Of a stretch of 64,000 bases of DNA, positions 55,854 through 64,000 are shown in pieces. The notes under the pieces were generated by a model. That model ran no database searches. It was not told the DNA's origin and was given only the letters and a program-made list of their open reading frames with translations. This DNA is from JALYUM01 sp036688685. Its GTDB lineage: Bacteria > Pseudomonadota > Gammaproteobacteria > Burkholderiales > Burkholderiaceae_D. Both the position numbers and the translations under genes were made by a program. The stretch spans positions 62,001 through 126,000 of the forward strand of contig NZ_JAQQPS010000003.1 in NCBI RefSeq assembly GCF_036688685.1. The letters are read 5' to 3'. Position 1 is the stretch's first letter; every line of letters starts with the position of its first letter.

Positions 55854-56744
55854 TTATGGATGTTCCGATTCCGTGTGGACCGTTTCGCGCCGGATCAGGT
55901 ACAGGCCGCTGGCGATGATGATGGCCGCGCCGATCAGCGTGTAACGGTCGGGCAGCACCTGCCACAGTACCCAGTCCAGCCCCACGCCCCAGGCCAGGGC
56001 CGAGTATTCGAACGGCGCCACGCGCGACGCTTCGCCGTGTGCGAAGGCTTCGGTAATGGCCAGTTGGGCAAAAAAACCGGAAAACGCGAGGCCGCACAGC
56101 AAGGGCAGGCGCTCCAGCGGCACCGCTTTCCAGTTCGGCCAGGCCAGTGCCGTCGCGCCGATGGCCATCAAGGTCATCAGCCAGAACACCATGTGCGCGC
56201 TGCTGTCGAGCCGGGACAGGATGCGCCCGGTAATCGACGAGACCGCGTACATGGCTGCCGCCGCCAGGATCGCCAGCCCGCCCATCGTCAGGACGCCCTC
56301 GCCGCTCGGGCGCAGTACCACCAGCACGCCGGCCATGCCCACGGCGATGGCCACCCATTGGCCGCCACTGACACGCTCTTTCAATATCCATACGGACAGC
56401 GCCGTGATCAGGGCCGGTGCGATGAAGAAGATCGAATACGCTTCGGCCAGCGACAGTTGATTCACGCCGAAGGCGAACAGCGCCAGCATCATGATGCCGA
56501 GCCCGGCGCGCAGCAAGTGCAGCGGCCAGTGCACGCGCAGGATGGACGTAAAGCCGCCGCGCCAGGCGACGTAAGCGACGATCAGCGGCAGCGAGGCGAG
56601 CGAGCGCAGGCTGGCCACCTGCATGGCCGGGAAATCGGCGGCCAGCAGTTTCATGGCGGTGTCCATCAGCGAAAACATGACGACCGCGATCAGCATCATG
56701 TAAATGCTGCGCAGGTTACCGACCGAGCCGCTCAAGGCTTGCAT
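55854..56744 (-). CDS. EamA/DMT-family transporter
   Basis: A 296-residue protein with ten membrane segments in two EamA halves (first half around MLIAVVMFSLMDTAMKLLAADFP, second around MGGLAILAAAAMYAVSSITGRI). Such drug/metabolite transporters move small molecules across the inner membrane; the substrate is unknown. It is an insertion between the peroxiredoxin and lpxC genes compared with the usual order, on the same strand, 68 bp before lpxC. Confidence 0.88.
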   Translation of the reverse strand: MQALSGSVGNLRSIYMMLIAVVMFSLMDTAMKLLAADFPAMQVASLRSLASLPLIVAYVAWRGGFTSILRVHWPLHLLRAGLGIMMLALFAFGVNQLSLAEAYSIFFIAPALITALSVWILKERVSGGQWVAIAVGMAGVLVVLRPSGEGVLTMGGLAILAAAAMYAVSSITGRILSRLDSSAHMVFWLMTLMAIGATALAWPNWKAVPLERLPLLCGLAFSGFFAQLAITEAFAHGEASRVAPFEYSALAWGVGLDWVLWQVLPDRYTLIGAAIIIASGLYLIRRETVHTESEHP

Positions 56745-56758
56745 TCTGTCTCCCGAAT

Positions 56759-56783
56759 AAAAAAAACGGCGCCGCAGCGCCGT
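56759..56783 (-). terminator. Rho-independent terminator after the peroxiredoxin gene
   Basis: ACGGCGC and GCGCCGT form a perfect 7-bp stem with a 4-base loop and eight T on the minus strand, 21 bp past the peroxiredoxin stop. It separates it from the EamA gene. Confidence 0.88.
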
Positions 56784-56804
56784 CGGATTTACTGCTGCTT
56801 GCGC

Positions 56805-57308
56805 TTACGCCAACTGGGCCAGCATGGTCTCGGCATTCGACACCTCGAAACCGGTGGTCTCGACATTCAGCTGCGTGACCACGCCGTCAACCACGAGCAT
56901 CGAGTAGCGCTGCGAGCGGGTGCCCATATTGTGCTTGGAAAAATCGGCCGACAGGCCCAGTGCGCGGCTGAAATCGGCGTTACCGTCAGCCATCATGCGC
57001 ACGATGCCGGTGGCGTGTTGATCGCGGCCCCAGGCGCCCATGACGAAGGCGTCATTGACCGAGATGCACCAGATTTCATCGACGCCCTTGGCTTTGAGCG
57101 CATCGGCGTGCTCGACATAGCCCGGCACGTGCTTGGCCGAGCAGGTTGGCGTGTAAGCGCCTGGCAGGCCAAAGATGACGATCTTCTTGCCCTTGACGAG
57201 GTCGGCGACCTGGAAGGTGTTGGGGCCGAGCGAGCAGCCTTCGGTTGCGGTCTCGATGAACTCGGACAGGGTGCCTTCGGGCAGGTGGTCGCCAATTTTG
57301 ATCGTCAT
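56805..57308 (-). CDS. Peroxiredoxin (Prx5 type)
   Basis: A 167-residue thiol peroxidase with VIFGLPGAYTPTCSAKHVPGYVEHADALKAKGVDEIWCISVND. The peroxidatic Cys is in TPTCSAKH and a second Cys is in WCISV. PGAYTPTCS is typical of Prx5/hybrid types. It detoxifies peroxides in the cytoplasm using glutaredoxin, glutathione or thioredoxin. A peroxiredoxin gene behind ftsZ is common in Burkholderiales. Confidence 0.93.
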   Translation of the reverse strand: MTIKIGDHLPEGTLSEFIETATEGCSLGPNTFQVADLVKGKKIVIFGLPGAYTPTCSAKHVPGYVEHADALKAKGVDEIWCISVNDAFVMGAWGRDQHATGIVRMMADGNADFSRALGLSADFSKHNMGTRSQRYSMLVVDGVVTQLNVETTGFEVSNAETMLAQLA

Positions 57309-57354
57309 GCGGGAACTCCGGTGGGTTGGGTGAATGAGGATGTCAGTATGCCCG

Positions 57355-57381
57355 AAAAAACGGGCCGCTTGCGCGACCCGT
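57355..57381 (-). terminator. Rho-independent terminator after ftsZ
   Basis: On the minus strand ACGGG-T-CGC and GCG-G-CCCGT form a stem of eight pairs with one internal mismatch, around GCAA, followed by six T. It lies 27 bp past the ftsZ stop codon. Confidence 0.8.
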
Positions 57382-57407
57382 TCTATTCAAACTCGCTGAC
57401 CGACGAA

Positions 57408-58619
57408 TCAGTCCGCCTGCTTGCGCAAGAACGCCGGAATGTCATACGTCTCCACGCCATTCCTCTGCATTGCCTGAACCTGCTCGGAGGCCTGCTCGCG
57501 ACGCCACACGGCTGGCTGCTTCATGCCGTCGAGGCCGCCGCCGGCAGCAGCCGTGGCCGCACCCATCGTCACGCCAGCCGTGCGCGTGCCTGGCATGCCG
57601 CCCATCACTGGCATGTTGTCGGTGCCGGTACGCAGCACTTGCTGTGGCTGCACCAGGGTCATCGATTTTTTGACTTTGCCCAGGCCCGTTGCCACCACGG
57701 TGACGCGGATTTCGTCGCCCATCGAGTCGTCGTACGCGATACCCTGCGCGATCGATGCATCCGGCGCGGCAAAAGCGCGCACGGCAGCCATGACTTCCTT
57801 GATCTCTTTACCCTTCAGGCTGCGGCTGGCCGTGACGTTGACCAGCACGCCGCGCGCGCCGGACAGGTCGATACCGTCCAGCAGCGGCGAGGCCACGGCC
57901 TGCTCGGCAGCGATGCGGGCGCGGTCCATGCCCGATGCGGTGGCCGTGCCCATCATGGCCTTGCCCTGCTCGCCCATGATGGTTTTCACGTCGTTGAAGT
58001 CGACGTTGATGTGGCCCGGGACGTTGATGATCTCGGCGATACCGGCCACCGCGTTGTTGAGCACATCGTCGGCGTGCTGCATCCACTCGATCATCGATTC
58101 ATCTTCGTAGATCTCTTCCAGCTTTTCGTTCAGGATGATAATCAGCGAATCGACGTGCTGGGTCAGCTCGTCGAGGCCCGCTTCGGCGATGTCCATGCAC
58201 TTCTGGCCTTCGTACGAAAACGGCTTCGACACCACCGCCACCGTCAGCGCGCCCATCGCCTTGGCGATTTCAGCGACGATCGGGGCCGCGCCGGTACCGG
58301 TGCCGCCGCCCATGCCGGCCGCGATGAAGACCATGTGCGCGCCGCGCAGCGAGTCTTCGATGCGCTGGCGCGACTGTTCTGCCAGCATACGGCCCACTTC
58401 CGGCTTCATCCCGGCGCCCAGACCGGAGTCGCCGATCTGGATGATGTTGTTGGCCGAGGAGGCGGCCAGCGCCTGCGCGTCGGTATTGGCGGCGATGAAC
58501 TCCACGCCCGAGACACCCTTGTTGATCATGTGCTGCACTGCGTTGCCGCCCGCGCCGCCCACACCCACCACCTTGATGATGGTTCCCAATGCTGCGTTAT
58601 CGACCATATGGAACTCCAT
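57408..58619 (-). CDS. ftsZ: Cell division GTPase FtsZ
   Basis: A 403-residue tubulin-like protein that forms the division ring. It starts MEFHMVDNAALGTIIKVVGVGGAGGNAV and carries the GTP signature AAGMGGGTGTGAAPIVAE. The C-terminal FtsA/ZipA-binding tail is DIPAFLRKQAD. The start is ATG 58619, matching the usual MEF-M-DN-LG start; ATG 58607 is an alternative with GGAG upstream. It is 154 bp after ftsA. Confidence 0.98.
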   Translation of the reverse strand: MEFHMVDNAALGTIIKVVGVGGAGGNAVQHMINKGVSGVEFIAANTDAQALAASSANNIIQIGDSGLGAGMKPEVGRMLAEQSRQRIEDSLRGAHMVFIAAGMGGGTGTGAAPIVAEIAKAMGALTVAVVSKPFSYEGQKCMDIAEAGLDELTQHVDSLIIILNEKLEEIYEDESMIEWMQHADDVLNNAVAGIAEIINVPGHINVDFNDVKTIMGEQGKAMMGTATASGMDRARIAAEQAVASPLLDGIDLSGARGVLVNVTASRSLKGKEIKEVMAAVRAFAAPDASIAQGIAYDDSMGDEIRVTVVATGLGKVKKSMTLVQPQQVLRTGTDNMPVMGGMPGTRTAGVTMGAATAAAGGGLDGMKQPAVWRREQASEQVQAMQRNGVETYDIPAFLRKQAD

Positions 58620-58772
58620 GATGTACCCCTGTATTTTGTGTGGTGCCGTTTTCAAGCGCTAGCCCTCATGCGATGGCAGCAGGCCTGGAGATTGAAAACT
58701 GCGTTAAATTAAGAAAATTGTATAAATCGTTTTACTGCTGTGCGTTAGTCAAACCACCAGATCTGTGCCGGC

Positions 58773-60005
58773 TTAAAAGTTCCCTAGAAACCATTCCTTC
58801 ATGCGCTGCCAGACCGCCTTCACCGAGCCATCCTGGCGCGTCACGATATGACCTCGTAAGTACTGCTTTTTTGCTTCGAGTAGAAGACCCAGCACGGTGG
58901 CGTAGCGCGGCGAGCGCACCACGTCGGCCAGCTGGCCGCGGTAGTCCGGCGTGCCCAGGCGCGCCGGTTTCAGGAAAATATCTTCGGCCATTTCGACCAT
59001 GCCCGGCATGATCGCGGTGCCGCCGGTGAGCACGATGCCCGACGACAGCACGCCTTCGTAGCCGGAGTCGCGCACGGCCTGATGCACCATCGCGAACAGT
59101 TCTTCGACGCGCGGCTCGATGACAGCCGCCAGCGCCTGGCGCGACAGGTTGCGCGGGCCGCGGTCGCCCAGTCCCGGTACTTCCAGCGTCTCGCCCGGGT
59201 CGGCCAGCACCTGCTTGGCCACGCCGTAGCGAATCTTGATTTCTTCGGCTTCGCCGGTCGGTGTGCGCAGCGCCATCGCGATGTCGTTGGTGATCTGGTC
59301 GCCCGCAATCGGGATCACGGCCGTGTGGCGGATCGCGCCGTCCGAGAACACCGCAATGTCAGTGGTGCCGCCGCCGATGTCGATCAGCACCACGCCGAGT
59401 TCTTTCTCGTCGTTGGTGAGCACCGCATCGGCCGAGGCCATCGGCTGGAGAATCAGGTCCGACACTTCCAGGCCGCAGCGGCGCACGCACTTGACGATGT
59501 TCTGCACCGCCGAGACGGCGCCGGTGACGATGTGGACTCGTACTTCAAGTCTTATTCCGCTCATCCCGATCGGCTCGCGCACGTCTTCCTGGTTGTCGAC
59601 GATGAATTCCTGCGGCACCGTGTGCAGCAGTTGCTGGTCGGTCGGGATGTTCACGGCCTTGGCCGTCTCGATCACGCGGGCGACGTCGGTGGCCGTGACT
59701 TCCTTGTCCTTGATGGCCACCATGCCGCTCGAATTGAACGAGCGGATATGGCTGCCGGCGATGCCCGCATAGACGTTGCGGATTTTGCAGTCCGCCATCA
59801 GCTCGGCCTCCTCCAGCGCGCGCTGGATCGACTCGACGGTCGCCTCGATATTCACGACCACGCCCTTTTTCAGGCCCTTCGATTCGTGCTGACCGAGCCC
59901 GATCACTTCGTGCCGGCCGTCCGGCATCACTTCGGCCACCACCGCCACCACCTTGGAGGTGCCGATGTCGAGTCCGACGATCAGGTTTTTCGCGTCTTTA
60001 GTCAT
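58773..60005 (-). CDS. ftsA: Cell division protein FtsA
   Basis: A 410-residue actin-like protein that ties FtsZ to the membrane. It starts LIVGLDIGTSKVVAVVAEV and has VVLIDIGGGTTDIAVF and VLTGGTAIMPGM nucleotide-binding motifs. The C-terminal amphipathic membrane-binding helix is VWQRMKEWFLGNF. ftsQ ends 16 bp upstream. Confidence 0.97.
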   Translation of the reverse strand: MTKDAKNLIVGLDIGTSKVVAVVAEVMPDGRHEVIGLGQHESKGLKKGVVVNIEATVESIQRALEEAELMADCKIRNVYAGIAGSHIRSFNSSGMVAIKDKEVTATDVARVIETAKAVNIPTDQQLLHTVPQEFIVDNQEDVREPIGMSGIRLEVRVHIVTGAVSAVQNIVKCVRRCGLEVSDLILQPMASADAVLTNDEKELGVVLIDIGGGTTDIAVFSDGAIRHTAVIPIAGDQITNDIAMALRTPTGEAEEIKIRYGVAKQVLADPGETLEVPGLGDRGPRNLSRQALAAVIEPRVEELFAMVHQAVRDSGYEGVLSSGIVLTGGTAIMPGMVEMAEDIFLKPARLGTPDYRGQLADVVRSPRYATVLGLLLEAKKQYLRGHIVTRQDGSVKAVWQRMKEWFLGNF

Positions 60006-60021
60006 TCTTGTCGCCTGCTAT

Positions 60022-60879
60022 TCAAATTTGCTTGTTGGTTTTGCTGCTGCTTTTGCTGGTGGATGGCGGCTGCTTCTTGTTCGTCTTGCTTACTTTATTC
60101 GCGGCCTTCACAGGCTTGCTGGCGTCGCTCGGCACATGCAGTGCTTTCGACGCCAGCGCCAGCCCGTTCGGGTAGCGCATGTCGATCGTTTCGATACTGC
60201 CGTCCTGCAGGCGCGCGACCAGCTGCGGATACACCGCCACCAGCCGGTCCACGCGCGCTTTCATCGTGTCCTTGTCCTGCTCCCGCCCCAGCGCCACCGT
60301 CATGCCGTTGTCCAGGCCCACTGTCCACGCATACCGGTTCGACAGCGACAGCGTTTCCGGCACCAGTTTTACCGGCGCGAACCACTTGCGCAGTTCGGCA
60401 AATTTGCTCAGCACTTCCTTTTCGCTGCCTTCCGGACCGTCAAAACCGGGCAGCGGATGGTCGTCATCGGCTTCAGCCAGATTGGCGGTGAATACGTCGC
60501 CCTTGACTGAAAGAAGACGGCCGTCTTCGCCCCAGGTGCCGAGCGGTTCATGTTCTTCGACGTCCACGATCAACTGGTTTGGCCACTCGCGCCGTACCGT
60601 TGCGCGCCGTACCCAGGGCACCGCTTCGAACGTCGTGCGTACCTGCTCCAGGTTGGCCGTAAAAAAATTCCCGGTGATTTTGCCGACCACGCCGTTCCGC
60701 ACGGTCAGTTCGCTCACGTGTTTCAGGTCCATGCTGTAGATGCTCTCGACGCGCACCGTCTTCAAGGTGAACATCGGACGCTGCGAAATCCACCACACGC
60801 CCGCCGCCAGACTGGCGACAACCGTCACGGCCATCAGGCCGCTCGCGGTTGCGTTCAGGGAGCGGATGTCATGCCACAT
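60022..60879 (-). CDS. ftsQ: Cell division protein FtsQ
   Basis: A 285-residue single-pass divisome protein. One membrane segment (SGLMAVTVVASLAAGVWWI) is followed by a POTRA domain (FTLKTVRVESI-MDLKHVSELTVRNGVVGKITGNFFTANL) and the FtsQ domain (PWVRRATVRREWPNQLIVDVEEHEPLGTWG). A Lys/Ser-rich tail ends it. It lies 3 bp after ddl on the same strand, in the standard order. Confidence 0.96.
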   Translation of the reverse strand: MWHDIRSLNATASGLMAVTVVASLAAGVWWISQRPMFTLKTVRVESIYSMDLKHVSELTVRNGVVGKITGNFFTANLEQVRTTFEAVPWVRRATVRREWPNQLIVDVEEHEPLGTWGEDGRLLSVKGDVFTANLAEADDDHPLPGFDGPEGSEKEVLSKFAELRKWFAPVKLVPETLSLSNRYAWTVGLDNGMTVALGREQDKDTMKARVDRLVAVYPQLVARLQDGSIETIDMRYPNGLALASKALHVPSDASKPVKAANKVSKTNKKQPPSTSKSSSKTNKQI

Positions 60880-60882
60880 GGT

Positions 60883-61851
60883 TTATGCCTGTGCCTTTAC
60901 CGGTTTGCTCATCTTCAGGCGCGCCGAACGCAGGATTTCGATGCACAGATCCGGATAGTCGATGCCGACCGCGCGCGCCGCCATCGGCACCAGCGAGTGG
61001 CCCGTCATGCCGGGCGAGGTGTTCACTTCGAGCAGGAACGGGCGGTTGTCGGCGGCGCGCACCAGTACGTCGACCCGGCCCCAGCCCTCGCAACCGAGCG
61101 CGTTGTAGGCATCGACGGCGATGTGCGCCATCTCGGCCGCCAGCGCATCGTCCAGCACCGCCGGGCAAAAGTACTTGGTATCGTCCGTAAAATACTTGTT
61201 CTGGTAATCGTAATTGCCGGCCGGCGCGACGATTTCCACGATCGGCAGCGCGCGCGCGCTCTTGCCGCGGCCCAGCACGGCGACCGTGAATTCGCGGCCC
61301 GTGATGAACTGCTCGGCCAGCACCGCCTCGTCGAAGCCGTGTGCCAGGTCGTAGGCGGCCTGCAAGGCGCCGGCCTGTTCAACCTTGGTGATGCCGATGG
61401 TCGAGCCTTCGAGCGGCGGCTTGACGATCAGCGGCAGGCCGAGGTCGGCCAGCACCTGTTCGAGGTCCGAGTCCGGCGTCAGGGTCGCGTATTTCGGTGT
61501 CGGCAAGCCGTGCATCAGCCAGATCAGCTTGGTGGTGATCTTGTCCATGCCCACCGCGCTGGCCATCACGCCGCTGCCGGTGTAGGGAATGCCGAGCTGC
61601 TCGAGCGCGCCCTGCAGGCTGCCGTCTTCGCCAAAACGGCCGTGCAAAGCGATGAACACGCGGTCGAATTTTTCATCGGCCAGTTCGGCCAGCGAACGCA
61701 GCGCCGGGTCGAACGCGTGCGCGTCGATGCCGCGGCTGCGCAGGGCAGCGAGCACGCCGGTGCCGGACATGATCGACACTTCGCGCTCGGCGGAGCGCCC
61801 GCCCATCAATACGCCGACCTTGCCAAAGTTTTCCATTGTGTCAGTCATCAC
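60883..61851 (-). CDS. ddl: D-alanine--D-alanine ligase
   Basis: A 322-residue ATP-grasp enzyme making D-Ala-D-Ala for peptidoglycan. Motifs: VLMGGRSAEREVSIMSGTGV, HGRFGEDGSLQGALEQLGIPYTGSGV, and the ATP/Mg site FLLEVNTSPGMTGHSLVPMAARAVG. It starts at MMTDTMENFG (either Met). The start overlaps the murC stop by 4 bp. Confidence 0.97.
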   Translation of the reverse strand: MMTDTMENFGKVGVLMGGRSAEREVSIMSGTGVLAALRSRGIDAHAFDPALRSLAELADEKFDRVFIALHGRFGEDGSLQGALEQLGIPYTGSGVMASAVGMDKITTKLIWLMHGLPTPKYATLTPDSDLEQVLADLGLPLIVKPPLEGSTIGITKVEQAGALQAAYDLAHGFDEAVLAEQFITGREFTVAVLGRGKSARALPIVEIVAPAGNYDYQNKYFTDDTKYFCPAVLDDALAAEMAHIAVDAYNALGCEGWGRVDVLVRAADNRPFLLEVNTSPGMTGHSLVPMAARAVGIDYPDLCIEILRSARLKMSKPVKAQA

Positions 61852-63242
61852 GCGGCCTTTACGAAATTGGTCAGTTGGTGCGGCACGCCGCTGATCGAGC
61901 CTGCGCCCATGGTCAGCACGACGTCGCCGTCGCGCACCACGCGCATGATGGTGTCGGCCATATCACCGATCGCCTCGACAAAAATCGGCTCGACTTTGCC
62001 GAGCGCGCGCAGCGCATGCGCCAGCGCGCGGCCGTCGGCGGCGACGATCGGCGCTTCGCCGGCGGCGTACACATCGGCCAGCACCAGCACGTCCGGATTG
62101 CCCAGCACTTTTACGAAATCTTCGAACAGATCGCGCGTGCGGGTGAACCTGTGTGGCTGGAAGGCCAGCACCAGGCGGCGGCCAGGATAGGCGCCGCGGG
62201 CAGCTTTCAGGGTCACTTCGGTCTCGACCGGGTGGTGACCGAAGTCATCGACCAGCGTGAACGACCCGCCGCCAGGAATGGCGACATCGCCGTAGCGTGT
62301 AAACCGACGGCCGACGCCGGTGAACTGCTCCAGGCCCTGTTGCGTGGCGCTGTCGTCAATCCCGATTTCGCGGGCGATCGCAATCGCCGAGCAGGCATTG
62401 AGCACGTTGTGCATACCTGGTTGATTGAGCACGAAATCGGTGTCTGGATAACCTTCCTGGGCAACCGTGAAATGCATCTGCAGGCCGATGGCGCGCGCAT
62501 TGTAGGCGCGTACCTGGGCAGATTCGGAAAACCCGTAGGTGGTAATTGGTTTCGTCACTTGCGGCAGGATCGCGCGCACGTGGGGGTCGTCGATGCACAG
62601 CATCACGCGGCCGTAGAACGGCAGGCGGTGGGTAAAATTGACGAACGCCGATTTCAGTTTTTCGAAATCGTGTTCGTAGGTTTCCATGTGGTCGGCGTCG
62701 ATGTTGGTGATCACTTCGATCATCGGCGCGAGGTTCAGGAACGACGCGTCCGACTCATCCGCTTCGGCCACAATGTATTCGCCGGTGCCCAGTTTGGCGT
62801 TGGCGCCGGCGCTGGTCAAACGACCGCCGATGACAAACGTCGGATCGAGCCCGCCCTGCGCCAGCACCGACGCGACCAGGCTGGTGGTGGTGGTCTTGCC
62901 GTGGGTGCCGGCAATCGCGATGCCGCGTTTTAAGCGCATCAACTCGCCCAGCATGATCGCGCGCGGCACGATCGGCACGGCGCGTGCGCGCGCGGCGACC
63001 ACTTCCGGATTCGATTCATTCACGGCGGTCGACGTCACCACGACGTCGGCATCGGCCACGTTGTCGGCCGCGTGGCCCAGGTGCACGCAGGCGCCGAGCA
63101 TGGCCAGGCGCTGGGTCGCGGCATTGCTGCCGAGGTCAGAGCCGGATACCTGGTAGCCTAGGTTGAGCAGCACTTCGGCGATGCCGCTCATGCCGCTGCC
63201 GCCAATGCCGACAAAGTGAATGTTTTTGATCTTGTGTTTCAT
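61848..63242 (-). CDS. murC: UDP-N-acetylmuramate--L-alanine ligase
   Basis: A 464-residue Mur ligase adding L-Ala to UDP-MurNAc. The start MKHKIKNIHFVGIGGSGMSGIAEVLLNLGYQVSGSD is diagnostic. The ATP site is IAGTHGKTTTTSLVASVL, and the central EADESDASFL and VDDFGHHPVE segments fit. Full length. It overlaps ddl and murG by 4 bp each. Confidence 0.98.
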   Translation of the reverse strand: MKHKIKNIHFVGIGGSGMSGIAEVLLNLGYQVSGSDLGSNAATQRLAMLGACVHLGHAADNVADADVVVTSTAVNESNPEVVAARARAVPIVPRAIMLGELMRLKRGIAIAGTHGKTTTTSLVASVLAQGGLDPTFVIGGRLTSAGANAKLGTGEYIVAEADESDASFLNLAPMIEVITNIDADHMETYEHDFEKLKSAFVNFTHRLPFYGRVMLCIDDPHVRAILPQVTKPITTYGFSESAQVRAYNARAIGLQMHFTVAQEGYPDTDFVLNQPGMHNVLNACSAIAIAREIGIDDSATQQGLEQFTGVGRRFTRYGDVAIPGGGSFTLVDDFGHHPVETEVTLKAARGAYPGRRLVLAFQPHRFTRTRDLFEDFVKVLGNPDVLVLADVYAAGEAPIVAADGRALAHALRALGKVEPIFVEAIGDMADTIMRVVRDGDVVLTMGAGSISGVPHQLTNFVKAA

Positions 63243-64000
63243 CGTGCTGTGCTCTTTACTGCGAGTTGTTCAAGGATGTCGGCAATCGCATCGTTTGCAT
63301 TGCGCTTGCCGACCCGTTGCGCCGCTTCGGCCATGGCCAGGCACTGCGCACGTGGCGTCGATTGCAGCAGTTGTGCCAGGCTGCCCGGCGTCAGGTCGCT
63401 CTGCGCCAGGTGGATCGCTGCCTGCTGGCTGGCCATCCACTTCGCATTGTCGCGTTGATGGCTGGTGGTTGTCGCCACGAATGGCACAAGCACGCTGGCG
63501 ACGCCGGCCGCGGTCAGTTCCGAGACAGTAATCGCACCGGCGCGGCAGATCACCAGATCTGCCTGCGCGTAGGCAGCGGCCATGTCGTCGATGAAGTCGA
63601 CCACGGTCGCTTCGACGCCGGCCTTGGCGTACGCCGCGCGCAGGGCGTCGATATTCTTCTTGCCCGACTGGTGCGTCACCTGCGGACGCACGGGCGCATC
63701 GATCAGGGACAGCGCCACCGGCACTGCGGCATTGAGCGCCTGCGCGCCCAGGCTGCCGCCAACGACCAGAATGCGCAAAGGTCCGCTACGATTGGCGAAG
63801 CGCTCGCTTGGTGCCACCATGGCCAGGATCTCGGCGCGCACCGGATTGCCGGTGACAACCGCCTTGCTGGCCGCGCGGCCGAAATCGGCCGGGAAGCCGA
63901 ACAGCACGCGCTGGGCCAGCGGCGCCAGGGTTTTGTTCGACAGCAGCAGCGCCGCATCGGCGTTCACCAGCGCCAGCGGCACGCCGCGCAGGCGCGCCAT
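63239..64000 (-). CDS. murG: MurG glycosyltransferase, C-terminal part (partial at window end)
   Basis: At least 253 residues of MurG, which adds GlcNAc to lipid I to form lipid II. It contains LRILVVGGSLGAQALNAAVP (the GGSxGA motif), VTHQSGKKN, ICRAGAITVSELTAAGVASVLVPF and HQRDNAKWM. These are the UDP-GlcNAc binding and domain-interface motifs of the C-terminal half. The N-terminus lies outside the window; the Met at 64000 is internal. It overlaps murC by 4 bp. Confidence 0.95.
   Translation of the reverse strand: MARLRGVPLALVNADAALLLSNKTLAPLAQRVLFGFPADFGRAASKAVVTGNPVRAEILAMVAPSERFANRSGPLRILVVGGSLGAQALNAAVPVALSLIDAPVRPQVTHQSGKKNIDALRAAYAKAGVEATVVDFIDDMAAAYAQADLVICRAGAITVSELTAAGVASVLVPFVATTTSHQRDNAKWMASQQAAIHLAQSDLTPGSLAQLLQSTPRAQCLAMAEAAQRVGKRNANDAIADILEQLAVKSTAR

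Noticed and set aside
55812..58712. 966-residue plus-strand open frame over the EamA, peroxiredoxin and ftsZ genes
   Set aside because: Runs across three certain minus-strand genes and shows no family motif; His/Arg/Gly/Gln-rich composition is typical of a shadow frame.
63998..64000. Met at the window edge as the murG start
   Set aside because: Only 253 residues would remain, and the N-terminal half of MurG is missing; the Met is internal.

Overview
The window is GC-rich, almost fully coding DNA from a betaproteobacterium. The best fit is Burkholderiales, family Oxalobacteraceae (Massilia, Duganella or Janthinobacterium type). This is inferred from the dcw/lpxC/secA order, the pilBC-pilD-coaE-zapD-yacG block, and the protein sequences. 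No rRNA, tRNA or CRISPR array was seen.

Layout. (1) 1-1794: the tail of an acyltransferase, a HEAT-repeat-like protein and the remnant of a serine hydrolase. (2) 1775-17007: a nucleic-acid and purine scavenging region. On the minus strand lie a secreted S1/P1 nuclease, a lipoprotein 5'-nucleotidase, a TonB-dependent receptor, and an apparent operon xdhA-xdhB-xdhC-guaD-secreted adenosine deaminase. A divergent pair, puuE and uraH, follows, with a 111-bp MITE-like element between xdhA and puuE. Together these could take extracellular DNA/RNA to nucleosides, then to hypoxanthine/xanthine and urate, plus two later urate steps. Uricase and OHCU decarboxylase are not here. (3) 17233-20530: porin, small PstS-like periplasmic protein and chemoreceptor. 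(4) 20745-25202: CorC-like protein, then pilB and pilC. (5) 25227-34849: a block between pilC and pilD. It holds a histidine phosphatase, a MacAB-like ABC efflux operon carrying its own NtrC-type activator and histidine kinase, and an MBL-fold protein. A textbook sigma-54 promoter and an upstream palindrome precede the ABC operon. (6) 35047-37578: pilD, coaE, zapD, yacG. (7) 37670-43731 (minus): argJ, a DUF815 ATPase, mutT, dadA and a PAS-GGDEF-EAL protein. (8) 43895-47124: a DUF945 protein with a TonB-like C-terminal domain, an AI-2E/PerM-family membrane protein and a low-complexity lipoprotein. (9) 47296-54810: secA, a DciA-like protein, a hybrid sensor kinase, a phosphoesterase and an NTF2-like protein. 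(10) 54844-64000 (minus): the cell-wall and division cluster murG(partial)-murC-ddl-ftsQ-ftsA-ftsZ-peroxiredoxin-EamA transporter-lpxC.

The two most distinctive systems are the extracellular polynucleotide-to-purine region, whose TonB receptor has two palindromes upstream, and the self-contained sigma-54-controlled ABC module that splits the pil genes. All functional calls rest on motifs and gene order read from the sequence; no database search was run.
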